Assembly: GCF_000014285.2 (NCBI RefSeq)
Contig: NC_008343.2
Coordinates: forward strand, 1,576,501 to 1,640,500
Direction of reading: 5' to 3'
From: Granulibacter bethesdensis CGDNIH1
Lineage (GTDB): Bacteria; Pseudomonadota; Alphaproteobacteria; Acetobacterales; Acetobacteraceae
DNA length: 64,000 nucleotides
The notes below the pieces were generated by a model. The model ran no database searches. It was not told the origin of the DNA and worked only from the letters and a program-made list of their open reading frames with translations. This document shows positions 44,696 through 52,739 of this stretch, piece after piece. A program made the translations under genes and the position numbers. Every line of letters starts with the position of its first letter. Position 1 is the stretch's first letter.

Positions 44696-45022
44696 ATGCA
44701 GGGACGCAGATGGGGAGTTTTCTCCCGCATCATGGCGGCCATGATCGGCGGATATTGTGCGACCCTCGCCATCAATGCCGCCCTGGCCGTGCTGCTGCCC
44801 CTGCCTCGTGCCGAAGCCGTCATTATTGCGGCCATGCTGTCTTTTCCGGTTTTCGCGGGGGTGATCATCTGGGTTTTCGCCACGCGCAGCGCCAGCCGCG
44901 CCTGGGCGGGCCTGGTGCTGGTAACACTGCCCTGCGCCGCGCTTGGTTACTGGTCCGCAACACATCCCGCGACTCCTCTCACCCTGCATTCTGACGGCGG
45001 CACGAAAGGAAAACACCGATGA
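44696..45022 (+). CDS. DUF3649 membrane protein (iron-uptake associated)
   Basis: A 108-residue protein with three predicted membrane helices (IMAAMIGGYCATLAINAAL, AVIIAAMLSFPVFAGVIIWVF, AGLVLVTLPCAALGYW). The layout and its position directly before a PepSY protein fit DUF3649, found with siderophore-uptake genes. GAAGG lies before the ATG. The stop overlaps the PepSY start. Confidence 0.7.
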   Translation: MQGRRWGVFSRIMAAMIGGYCATLAINAALAVLLPLPRAEAVIIAAMLSFPVFAGVIIWVFATRSASRAWAGLVLVTLPCAALGYWSATHPATPLTLHSDGGTKGKHR

Positions 45023-46659
45023 AAAAGGGGTTCGTGCAGTCCATGACCTGGCTGCATAGCTGGAGCGGGCTGGTGTTCGGCTGGCTGCTGTTCGCGGTGT
45101 TTCTGTGCGGCACGCTGACGATTTTCGACAAGGAAATCAGCCAGTGGATGCGGCCTGAGCTTCCACCCATCGCCATGGATACGGAAACGGCAGCCAAAGC
45201 CGCCTCCCTCTATCTACAGACGCAGGGGCTGCTTAATCAGGCCATGCGGGAGGTCACTGGCCACGCGCCGACAACCACCGCCGATCCAGCAAAGCCACGC
45301 ACCGGGACCAATCGGCATGGAGTCCGCCGCTGGCTGATCACTCTTCCCACAAGACGCGTGCCGGAACTGCGGGTGGCAGCATCCGGTCCTCGTCGCGAGG
45401 GCACGCTGATTGATCAGGTCACGGGTGCACCGCTTCACATCCGACAAAGTCAGGGGGGAGCATTCTTCTTCCTTTTCCATTTCACCCTGTTTGCCGACCG
45501 GACCGGAGAATGGTTCGTGGGGGCCGCCGCGATGGCCATGCTCGCCGCCATTGTCAGCGGCGTGATCATTCACTTCAAGCGGTTGCTGAAGGATCTTTTC
45601 ACCTTCCGCCCCGCTTCCTCCCCGCAGCGTTCATGGCTGGATGCCCATGCCGCCGGAGCCGTGCTGGCACTGCCTTTCCACACCATGTTCGCCTATACCG
45701 GGCTGTTCATCCTGTTCACCCAGCTGATGCCCAGCGGGATCATGGCCCGCTATCCCGGTCAGATGACGCGCTTTGCCGAGGAAGCAGGGATTGCCCCCTA
45801 TGCCCGTCCGGAAACCGGAATGACCGCTCCATTGCTGCCGCTCGATATTTTTGTCCGCAAGGCGGAAGCCCGTATGGGGCCGGGCAGCGCCGGTTATATC
45901 GCAATCCTCAATCCGGGAGACCGGGCGCAGACGGTTGAAATCTATCGCTATGACGGTGACCGTGTCGCATGGAGCCGTGATCACATCGCCTATGACGGCA
46001 CCACCGGAGACATGCTGCATGAAGCGATCATGCAAGGTGGGGTCTCCACCACGGCCCATACTCTCTGGGGGTTGCATTACGCCCAGTTCGGAGGCCGGCC
46101 GGTTCACTGGCTGTATTTTCTCAGCGGGCTGGCCAGTTGCGGGATGATCGCCAGCGGGCTGGTGCTGTTCACGATCAAGCGGCGGCAGCGGCATGAGACC
46201 GATCCTGTGGCCCATGCGCTTTTTCTGGCCGCCGAAAAATTGAACGTCACCTTCATCGCCGGGATCAGCATCGCCTGCGTGGCCTATTTATGGGCCAACC
46301 GGCTGCTGCCACCCGATCTGCCGGGACATGATCAGGCGGAAATCAAAATCTTCTTCGGGAGTTGGCTGCTGACGCTGTTGCATCCGCTGTTCCGTTCGCC
46401 TCGCCGGGCCTGGCTGGAACAGCTTTCCCTGCTGGCCGCGCTGTTGCTGCTGCTGCCCTTTCTGAACATGGCCACGACACAAACCGGCCTGACACACACA
46501 CTGCTCGATCACGGTGCGGAACGGGACTGGGCGCGGGCAGGCGTTGATCTGACCGGTTTCATGCTCGGGCTGGCCGCGGGCTGGGCCGTCTGGAAAATCG
46601 CGGTGCATCGTCCGAAAACCACTCGTTCCGGTCGTTCGGCGGTCACGGCAGGAGCCTGA
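45019..46659 (+). CDS. PepSY-associated membrane protein (putative iron-siderophore reductase type)
   Basis: This 546-residue inner-membrane protein of the PepSY_TM family opens with W-L-H-S-W-S-G-L-V-F-G-W, a His-containing first helix. It has a periplasmic part, further helices with conserved His (FLFHFTLF, LDAHAAGAVLALPFHTMF, HTLWGLHYAQFGG), and a C-terminal helical bundle. Related proteins (FoxB/PiuB types) are proposed to reduce ferric siderophores at the inner membrane. Encoded between DUF3649 and DUF3325 proteins, a frequent trio, but no TonB-dependent receptor is nearby. Confidence 0.85.
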   Translation: MKKGFVQSMTWLHSWSGLVFGWLLFAVFLCGTLTIFDKEISQWMRPELPPIAMDTETAAKAASLYLQTQGLLNQAMREVTGHAPTTTADPAKPRTGTNRHGVRRWLITLPTRRVPELRVAASGPRREGTLIDQVTGAPLHIRQSQGGAFFFLFHFTLFADRTGEWFVGAAAMAMLAAIVSGVIIHFKRLLKDLFTFRPASSPQRSWLDAHAAGAVLALPFHTMFAYTGLFILFTQLMPSGIMARYPGQMTRFAEEAGIAPYARPETGMTAPLLPLDIFVRKAEARMGPGSAGYIAILNPGDRAQTVEIYRYDGDRVAWSRDHIAYDGTTGDMLHEAIMQGGVSTTAHTLWGLHYAQFGGRPVHWLYFLSGLASCGMIASGLVLFTIKRRQRHETDPVAHALFLAAEKLNVTFIAGISIACVAYLWANRLLPPDLPGHDQAEIKIFFGSWLLTLLHPLFRSPRRAWLEQLSLLAALLLLLPFLNMATTQTGLTHTLLDHGAERDWARAGVDLTGFMLGLAAGWAVWKIAVHRPKTTRSGRSAVTAGA

Positions 46660-46666
46660 AGAACCC

Positions 46667-47035
46667 ATGATGCCTCCCCTTGCTCTGCTGGCCGCTTTTC
46701 TGATCGCTTTCGCTGCTTTTACCGCCATCGCATGGAGCATGGAGCGGCATAAGCGGCAAATGGCACCCTCGATCCCTTTGAAAAAAAAGGAAAAGCCGGA
46801 CTGGCATGACCAGATTGGCAGACTCGCCGGATGGATCGGGCTGGTGGTGGCCTTGATACTCTGCGCCATCGGGTTTGGCTGGGCCGCGGGGCCGGTCGCA
46901 TGGTTTGGCGTGCTGACAATGGCTGCCATCACGCTGGCATTGGTTTTGGCCTATCGTCCCGTGGCAACCCGTCAGGCCGCTGGTATGGCTTCCTTGCTGG
47001 CCGCGTTGCTCTGTGCAGTGTCCCTGCTGTCCTGA
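46667..47035 (+). CDS. DUF3325 membrane protein (iron-uptake associated)
   Basis: A 122-residue protein with four hydrophobic segments and the family's internal R-x-x-R/K-Q basic loop (WSMERHKRQM). Follows the PepSY gene by 7 bases. Its last 64 bases overlap the 3' end of the convergent MFS gene, so the two transcripts have complementary ends. Confidence 0.7.
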   Translation: MMPPLALLAAFLIAFAAFTAIAWSMERHKRQMAPSIPLKKKEKPDWHDQIGRLAGWIGLVVALILCAIGFGWAAGPVAWFGVLTMAAITLALVLAYRPVATRQAAGMASLLAALLCAVSLLS

Positions 47036-48243
47036 TCCATCGCCAGACGACGTTTTCCCCAGATCATCGGCTCCAGCACCGAAAGCAGAGCCGAAAGCGC
47101 AAGCCATGCCCCCGCCACAGCCAGAGAGGGCAGAAACGAATGCGTGTACTGATAAAGCGTCCCTGCCATATACGGGCCGACCACCTGCCCAGCCGCATAT
47201 CCAGCCGTGAGCATCGCCACCAGAGAGGGATCATGATAGCGGTTTTTGGCTGCATCCATGCTCAGCATCACGCCCAGCATCATGGTTGATCCGACCAGCA
47301 CGCTGCTCAATGCCAGCCCGGCCAGAGAAGGCAGGAAAACCGGGATCACGATCCCGACTGCCTCACACAGATAGACCAACACCAGCGTACGCGCATGATG
47401 CCGGGGCGGCACAAATCCGCACAGGATGGTGGACAAGCCGGCCATCAACCCCATGACAGGCCAGAGAAACTGATCCAGCCCACCGCCCGGCAGAACCTCC
47501 CGCGCGATCAGCGGCAGAAAGGTCGCCGGCACGATATAACAGGCCCCTGAAATTCCATAGGCAACCGCCAGCATCGCCTTCGGAAGCCGGAATTGCGGAC
47601 CACTGGCGGGCGTGAAAATATGGAGCGGCATAACAATGGGGGGATGAACGGGCATATTCTCCCGCCATGACGCAGCCAGCACCAGCGCACCGCCGAAAGC
47701 AGCCAGTATTCCCAGCCAGAGCCATATCCCGGCAACCCTCATTCCATGCCCGGCCATCATGGGCACCAAAAGGCCCGTGATCATGATGCCGAAGCCGGGA
47801 CCGCTGAAAACAATGCCGCGCCAGTGGCCATGACCGGACGCTACGAGACGCCGCATGCTCCAATGCGTGATACCAACCAGCCCCCATGCGCTGGCGACAC
47901 CGGACAGGAAACGCAGCCCCTGCCACGCCGGATGATATCCGGTCATCCCCATACCGATCAGACCCAGCGCGGTCAGGACCATCCCCCATAGCAGCATGGG
48001 ACGGCTACGTTCCCCCGCTGCCATACCGCTGAGCGCACCCACCAGATAGCCGGCGAGATTAACCGTCGCCAGCAATGAGCCGCCATGGACCGTGACGCTC
48101 CCCTCCCGGATCATCAGGGGCAGGATAGCGGTATACGCGAACCGACCGAACCCCATGATCAGGATAAAACCCAGCATACCGGCCAATGCCGTCATGATGG
48201 CCTTGCCCTGGGCAGCAGCAATGGTCACGCGGGAAGAAGTCAT
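46972..48243 (-). CDS. MFS transporter, YbfB/YjiJ family
   Basis: A 423-residue 12-helix transporter. The first helix region LGFILIMGFGRFAYTAILPLMI and the motifs LLATVNLAGYLVGAL and W-G-M-V-L-T are characteristic of YbfB/YjiJ-type MFS proteins; the substrate is unknown. ATG 48243 is preferred: GGAGCAGG lies just before it, whereas ATG 48261 falls inside a perfect inverted repeat. The 3' end overlaps the convergent DUF3325 gene. Confidence 0.83.
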   Translation of the reverse strand: MTSSRVTIAAAQGKAIMTALAGMLGFILIMGFGRFAYTAILPLMIREGSVTVHGGSLLATVNLAGYLVGALSGMAAGERSRPMLLWGMVLTALGLIGMGMTGYHPAWQGLRFLSGVASAWGLVGITHWSMRRLVASGHGHWRGIVFSGPGFGIMITGLLVPMMAGHGMRVAGIWLWLGILAAFGGALVLAASWRENMPVHPPIVMPLHIFTPASGPQFRLPKAMLAVAYGISGACYIVPATFLPLIAREVLPGGGLDQFLWPVMGLMAGLSTILCGFVPPRHHARTLVLVYLCEAVGIVIPVFLPSLAGLALSSVLVGSTMMLGVMLSMDAAKNRYHDPSLVAMLTAGYAAGQVVGPYMAGTLYQYTHSFLPSLAVAGAWLALSALLSVLEPMIWGKRRLAMDQDSRDTAQSNAASKEAIPAA

Positions 48244-48255
48244 TGCCTGCTCCGC

Positions 48256-48277
48256 TTTCATAAGCTTGCTTATGAAA
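48256..48277. promoter_or_regulatory. Perfect 10-bp inverted repeat at the MFS gene start
   Basis: TTTCATAAGC (48256-48265) and GCTTATGAAA (48268-48277) are separated by TT. The repeat lies just upstream of the Shine-Dalgarno of the MFS gene. It could be an operator for an unlinked repressor or a 5' leader hairpin. Confidence 0.6.
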
Positions 48278-48359
48278 CTAAGCCCATCACAGCCGGGACA
48301 AAAGCCTTCTCGTCGCGACAGTGATGCAACGCAGCCTCGTTGATGGTGCAGACAAAGCC

Positions 48360-49256
48360 TCAGGCAGCATCATGCAACAGGGACTGCCGCGGATTGGCTT
48401 CCGATTGTTCCGGCTGATGATCACGCAGGAACGCCTCCAGCGCCGGATCGACCGTGCCGAGAACCAGACGCAGTGTGACGATCGCATCCCCGGCCGCCTT
48501 GCCGCCATGGGCCGGAACGCCGCGTCCCCGCAAGCGGAGTTTGGTTCCGCTATCGCTGTGTGGCGGAACCGTCACTGTTACCGCCCCACGCGGTGTAGGA
48601 ACCTCGATTTTCGCGCCCAGTACGGCTTCTGCGTAGGTGATCGGCACATCCAGATGGATGGTCTGCTCCTCCCTTCGATAGATGGGATGCGGTGCAACAG
48701 ATAACGCGATCAGCACGTCACCTGCCGGACCACCCGCATGGCCTGGCGCCCCCTGTCCACGCAGACGCAGCACCTGACCGCTTTCCGCGCCGGGAGGAAT
48801 CTGAAGATCAATCGCCTTGCCATCGGGCATCGTGATGCGCTTTTTAGGCACGCCATTGACCGCCTCCAGAAAGCTGATCGTCATCTGGTAACGGGTGGAT
48901 TGGCCTTTTGCCGGGCCACGCGGACGGCCACCATTGAAGAGATCGCCGAAAAGATCGGCAAAATCCTGTCCCTCGAACGGATTGCCCTGCTGGCCCTGAG
49001 CAGTACGGGAGTATCCATAGGCTGGCCCACGCTCCTGTCCGGTGGCATCAATCTCACCGCGATCATAGCGGGCGCGCTTGTCCGTATCCGACAGCAGGGC
49101 ATGGGCCGCAGAAATATCCTTGAACTTCGTCTCAGCCACTGTATCGCCCGGATTCACATCCGGATGGTATTTCTTGGCAAGCCGACGATATGCATCCCGA
49201 ATGTCCTTCGCGGATGCGTCTTTCCTGACACCCAGCGTCTCGTATGGATCAGCCAC
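48360..49256 (-). CDS. cbpA: CbpA-type DnaJ co-chaperone (no zinc finger)
   Basis: A 298-residue J-domain protein. The J domain (residues 1-68) has the DnaK-stimulating HPD at 31-33 (KKYHPDVNP). It is followed by a Gly/Phe-poor linker and two C-terminal substrate-binding domains (IPPGAESGQVLRLRGQG and VPPHSDSGTKLRLRGRG). The cysteine-rich zinc finger of DnaJ is absent, which places it with CbpA. The start is GTG 49256 with GAGGGAG upstream; the longer frame to 49598 runs over the neighbouring gene. Confidence 0.9.
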   Translation of the reverse strand: MADPYETLGVRKDASAKDIRDAYRRLAKKYHPDVNPGDTVAETKFKDISAAHALLSDTDKRARYDRGEIDATGQERGPAYGYSRTAQGQQGNPFEGQDFADLFGDLFNGGRPRGPAKGQSTRYQMTISFLEAVNGVPKKRITMPDGKAIDLQIPPGAESGQVLRLRGQGAPGHAGGPAGDVLIALSVAPHPIYRREEQTIHLDVPITYAEAVLGAKIEVPTPRGAVTVTVPPHSDSGTKLRLRGRGVPAHGGKAAGDAIVTLRLVLGTVDPALEAFLRDHQPEQSEANPRQSLLHDAA

Positions 49257-49357
49257 GCAGTCTGCTCCCTCAACCCTTGACCGGGTTCTGATATCGGTAT
49301 CGTGATGAGTTTTGACGAGAGGGTCACGATACGTTTCCTCTCCCAGTCCTCGCAGAC

Positions 49358-49876
49358 CTAATCCGCTTTGGCCATGCGTTGCATCAGGCAATCCGTGCGC
49401 AAACGGCCATGATAGCGGGTCCAGCTCTGTGTCTCTCCGAACAGCGATATGCCGATATAGCCACGCACCCGCAAATTTCCATCCGGCCCGATCCACAGGG
49501 ATACGCTGTACCAGCTGCCCTTGCGGGGATCGAGAATCCTGCCCGGCCAATGTCCGTCTGCATCGCGGGGACCAGTTTCGATGATGGTCTCCCCACATTG
49601 TGGGCGCCCCCAGACATCCACCGGCATCGGATCATCCGGATGATCAAGGGTGATACCCTTGATACGACCACATAGCCCCAATTGACCCGACCTATCGCTG
49701 CGGGGCTTGCACTGCACCAGTTCGATCACCGCTTCCCGATCCTGTGTAAGCCATGGACCCAGTAACGGATCAGGCTCCGCGCTCCATCCCCGGCATGGCA
49801 TCAGAATGAGCGCAGCCATTAAAGCGCCCTGCAACAACCGACATCGCATGTGATTGAGACAAGATGCTGATAGCAT
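49358..49876 (-). CDS. DUF2147 secreted protein
   Basis: This is a ~172-residue exported protein with a signal peptide ending near RGWSA. Its single domain resembles DUF2147: a GPWLTQDREAVIELVQC opening (W-x-T-x...V-x-I), a central CGRIKGIT segment, WPGRILDPRKGSWYSVSLW, and a G-N-L-R-V-R-G-Y-I-G end. ATG 49876 has AAAGGG 10 bases upstream; ATG 49885 and 49849 are alternatives. The function is unknown. Confidence 0.8.
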   Translation of the reverse strand: MLSASCLNHMRCRLLQGALMAALILMPCRGWSAEPDPLLGPWLTQDREAVIELVQCKPRSDRSGQLGLCGRIKGITLDHPDDPMPVDVWGRPQCGETIIETGPRDADGHWPGRILDPRKGSWYSVSLWIGPDGNLRVRGYIGISLFGETQSWTRYHGRLRTDCLMQRMAKAD

Positions 49877-49903
49877 GCGGATCATACCCTTTTGTTGCGA
49901 TGT

Positions 49904-51400
49904 TCAGGGCTGGCGTGGCAACAGGGTGGCTGCCCCCAGTGGTCGGGCCCGGTAGAGATGATAAATCTCGATCACCCGCCCATCGTGCTGTCTTAGCACA
50001 TCCCCCAGACTCTGAAGGTCAGCCCAATCCAGCGGATCGGGAGGTTCCTTCCGCTTTGCTGTTTCAATCAGCAGGACCGATGCGCCATCCGCTTTGACGC
50101 AAGGTAGACGGAACAGGCGCCAGCGAGGTTCCATACCCCATGCCTGAACATCAACCGGTAAATAAACAGCCAATTCAGAGGCAAGATCGTAATTATCGGC
50201 CACGACGGCTTTCATGCCGTTTGCCCTGGCGAGTTCTGCCGCCTTCTGCGCCATGGCTTGCCATCCCCCCATGCGAGAAGCTGCCGGGTCCAGTTTCGGC
50301 GGCAAGGGCAGAGGCATCAGGGTCGCCTGCATATAGACAAGTGCGGTGATCCCCAGCCCCAGCACACTCGCAACCCGGAACCACCGCCAGCCCGGCAGCA
50401 ATCCAGCCGCCGCCAGACAGGCAGCAGGATAAAGCAGGGCGGGCCAGTTGGCCTGCACCCTGTCACCCAGCGCATGTTCCAGAAAAATGATTCCCGGCAG
50501 AGTCAGGGCCGCCAGCAACGCGGCGGTCGCCAGTTCAGCAGGCTCAACCTGCCTCCTCTGCCGCAACCAGATGCGAAAAGCCTGACCGGCCCCAGCCGCA
50601 CAAAGCAGAAAAACACCCGGCGTTGCCAGCCCTGCCTGCCCGCCAAGCAACTCACCCAGATAGCGGAAAGTCCAGTGAAAGGCTCCGTTACGGCCACCCT
50701 GCTTGATAAAACTGGCCCAGCCATGCTGCATATTCCACAGGATCACCGGGGAGAACAAGACCGCCGCCACCATCAGGCCGGCCCATGGTTGCCAACGTCT
50801 GACCCAACGGAACGACGCTTTCTGATCCAGCAGCCACAGCCCCATCCCCATGATCGGCAGGGCCGCCGTATATTTGCTCAGTAATCCGCACCCGGCAGCC
50901 AGTCCTGCCAGCAGCCACCATCCTCCCTGCCCCACCCCATCTCGTGCAGAAGCCACGATGCGTCCGAGAGCAAACAGCAGCAGTACGCAGAAAAACAGCA
51001 GTGGGGTATCCGGTGTCATGATCACCGAACCTGCCCCCAGAAACAGCGTGGCATTCAGCAGCAGCGCCGCTTTCAGCCCGGCCGTGCGGGAGGCAAACAG
51101 GTCTGTCCCGGCCTTGACCAGTAATATGGACCCGAGCGCCGCCGATACTGGCCCCAGTAGTCTGACACCCAGCGGAAGCCATGCGGCCCCGTCAGGCACC
51201 AGAGTAGTGCCAATCCTTATCCACCACGCCACCATCGGTGGATGGTCCAGATAGGACAGATCCAAAGCACGCGACCATATCCAGTAATAGGCCTCATCCG
51301 GCGATAACGGCATCCATGCCGCTACCGCCAATCTCACCAGGGTTAGGACCGTCAGAGCGGCGATCCATGGCACTCCTGCCGGCCGCCTCGCCTTCTCCAT
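49904..51400 (-). CDS. ArnT-like GT39-family membrane glycosyltransferase
   Basis: A 498-residue membrane glycosyltransferase of the GT39/PMT family, with 10 or more helices. The first extracytoplasmic loop carries the catalytic acidic pair in M-P-L-S-P-D-E-A-Y-Y-W. These enzymes transfer a sugar from a polyprenyl-phosphate donor to lipid A, protein or another acceptor on the periplasmic side. Its ATG overlaps the stop of the upstream GT2-GtrA gene (ATGA), which probably makes and flips the donor. The acceptor is unknown. Confidence 0.85.
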   Translation of the reverse strand: MEKARRPAGVPWIAALTVLTLVRLAVAAWMPLSPDEAYYWIWSRALDLSYLDHPPMVAWWIRIGTTLVPDGAAWLPLGVRLLGPVSAALGSILLVKAGTDLFASRTAGLKAALLLNATLFLGAGSVIMTPDTPLLFFCVLLLFALGRIVASARDGVGQGGWWLLAGLAAGCGLLSKYTAALPIMGMGLWLLDQKASFRWVRRWQPWAGLMVAAVLFSPVILWNMQHGWASFIKQGGRNGAFHWTFRYLGELLGGQAGLATPGVFLLCAAGAGQAFRIWLRQRRQVEPAELATAALLAALTLPGIIFLEHALGDRVQANWPALLYPAACLAAAGLLPGWRWFRVASVLGLGITALVYMQATLMPLPLPPKLDPAASRMGGWQAMAQKAAELARANGMKAVVADNYDLASELAVYLPVDVQAWGMEPRWRLFRLPCVKADGASVLLIETAKRKEPPDPLDWADLQSLGDVLRQHDGRVIEIYHLYRARPLGAATLLPRQP

Positions 51401-52536
51401 CAGCGCGCACGCCAGATCAGGGTGGCGGAGACGGTATAATTCCACACCAGCCCGATCATGGCCCCTGTCGCACCGGCGAAGCTCCAGGCGCGATCCATTT
51501 CATAGATCATCTGGGCAATGCCGATATTAGCTGCCGCCCCCAACCCGCACACCAGGAAAAACATAAGGCGGCCAACCCATAGACGCCTGCCCCTCAAGCG
51601 CTGATCCGCATAAGTAATGCGATTATTCAGCTCGAAATTCATTGCCATGGCGACAACCGTGGCCAGAAGCTGGGCCAGATGAAAATGCATGAACGGCCTG
51701 ACGGTTATCAGCACCGCCAGATGCACCACAAGGCCAATGGCTCCCACCCCCGCAAAGGAAAGAAAACGCAGCGGAACCAACCCGTGCAAAGCCTTGTCGA
51801 CCAGCAAGGCCATGAACTGGATCAGAACCAGCGCATTCAACTTGCTCTCGCCTGCCACACGGTCCCGGAAACGGCACGGCACCTCCCTTACGCGCAGAGG
51901 CTCTGGTGAAGCCAGCAGCAGATCGAGCAGAATTTTGAAACCCTGCCCGGTCAGACGCGGGGCCAGAGCCTCAAACCGGTCTTGCCGCATCATAAAAAAA
52001 CCGCTCATTGGATCAGAGAGCGGAACCGGCAGCATCGCCTGCGCCAGCCGTGTCCCCCCCTGTGACAGACGATGCCGCCATTCTCCTGCCAAGCCGGATG
52101 CATCGCCCCCTTCAACATGGCGGCTACCGACCGCTACATCGCAGGCACCACTCCTCAGCAGGTCCAGCATCGGACGAAGGGCCGTTTCGTCATGTTGCAG
52201 ATCACCATCTATCACAGCCACAAACGGGGAAGAGCACGCCAATGCGCCCTCAATCACCGCTGAGGACAGCCCCCGGCGACCGACCCGCTTGATACAGCGC
52301 ACACGGTAGTCATGCCTCGCCAGATCACGGGCCGCATCTGCCGTACCATCAGGGCTGTTATCATCGACGAACAGAACCTCCCACCGACAATCCTTCAGGG
52401 CCTGATCCAGCTTTGCGACCATCGGAGCGACGTTCGCCCGCTCGTTATAGCAGGGAACGACGACTGTCAGTTCAACGCCATCTCGTCTGACTGGACCGGA
52501 ACAGGCATTTGTCCGTGAGGAAACAGGTTCGACCAT
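51400..52536 (-). CDS. GT2-GtrA fusion (polyprenyl-phosphate sugar synthase and flippase)
   Basis: A 378-residue fusion. Residues ~15-240 form a GT2 domain with TVVVPCYNERANV, LFVDDNSPDGTAD, AVIDGDLQHDE and SDPMSGFFMMRQDRFE. Residues ~255-375 form a GtrA domain with four helices (RFLSFAGVGAIGLVVHLAVL ... MNFELNNRITYADQ). It would load a sugar onto undecaprenyl phosphate and flip it. The start is ATG 52536 (TTG 52554 also possible); neither has a clear ribosome-binding site. It forms a cassette with the GT39 gene. Confidence 0.88.
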   Translation of the reverse strand: MVEPVSSRTNACSGPVRRDGVELTVVVPCYNERANVAPMVAKLDQALKDCRWEVLFVDDNSPDGTADAARDLARHDYRVRCIKRVGRRGLSSAVIEGALACSSPFVAVIDGDLQHDETALRPMLDLLRSGACDVAVGSRHVEGGDASGLAGEWRHRLSQGGTRLAQAMLPVPLSDPMSGFFMMRQDRFEALAPRLTGQGFKILLDLLLASPEPLRVREVPCRFRDRVAGESKLNALVLIQFMALLVDKALHGLVPLRFLSFAGVGAIGLVVHLAVLITVRPFMHFHLAQLLATVVAMAMNFELNNRITYADQRLRGRRLWVGRLMFFLVCGLGAAANIGIAQMIYEMDRAWSFAGATGAMIGLVWNYTVSATLIWRAR

Positions 52537-52574
52537 ACGCAGGGCATACAGCAAGGCAAGGTTAGTCGGAAGAG

Positions 52575-52739
52575 AGTCAGATTAAAAAGTAGAAAATTAA
52601 ATTAATAATATAAATTATTTTGTTAATTTAATTATATTAATAACTATAAAGAAATTAAAAATAACATCTCAAATAATGCTAGATTTTTGATTTTTTTTTG
52701 GATAGTTATGCACACTATAGAGAGTCAGGAATTTTAGAA
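52575..52739 (+). promoter_or_regulatory. Very AT-rich promoter region of the repeat protein gene
   Basis: About 165 bases of markedly AT-rich DNA with T runs, in contrast to the flanking genes. It shares promoters with the divergent GT2-GtrA gene. I could not fix a convincing -35/-10 pair. Confidence 0.35.
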
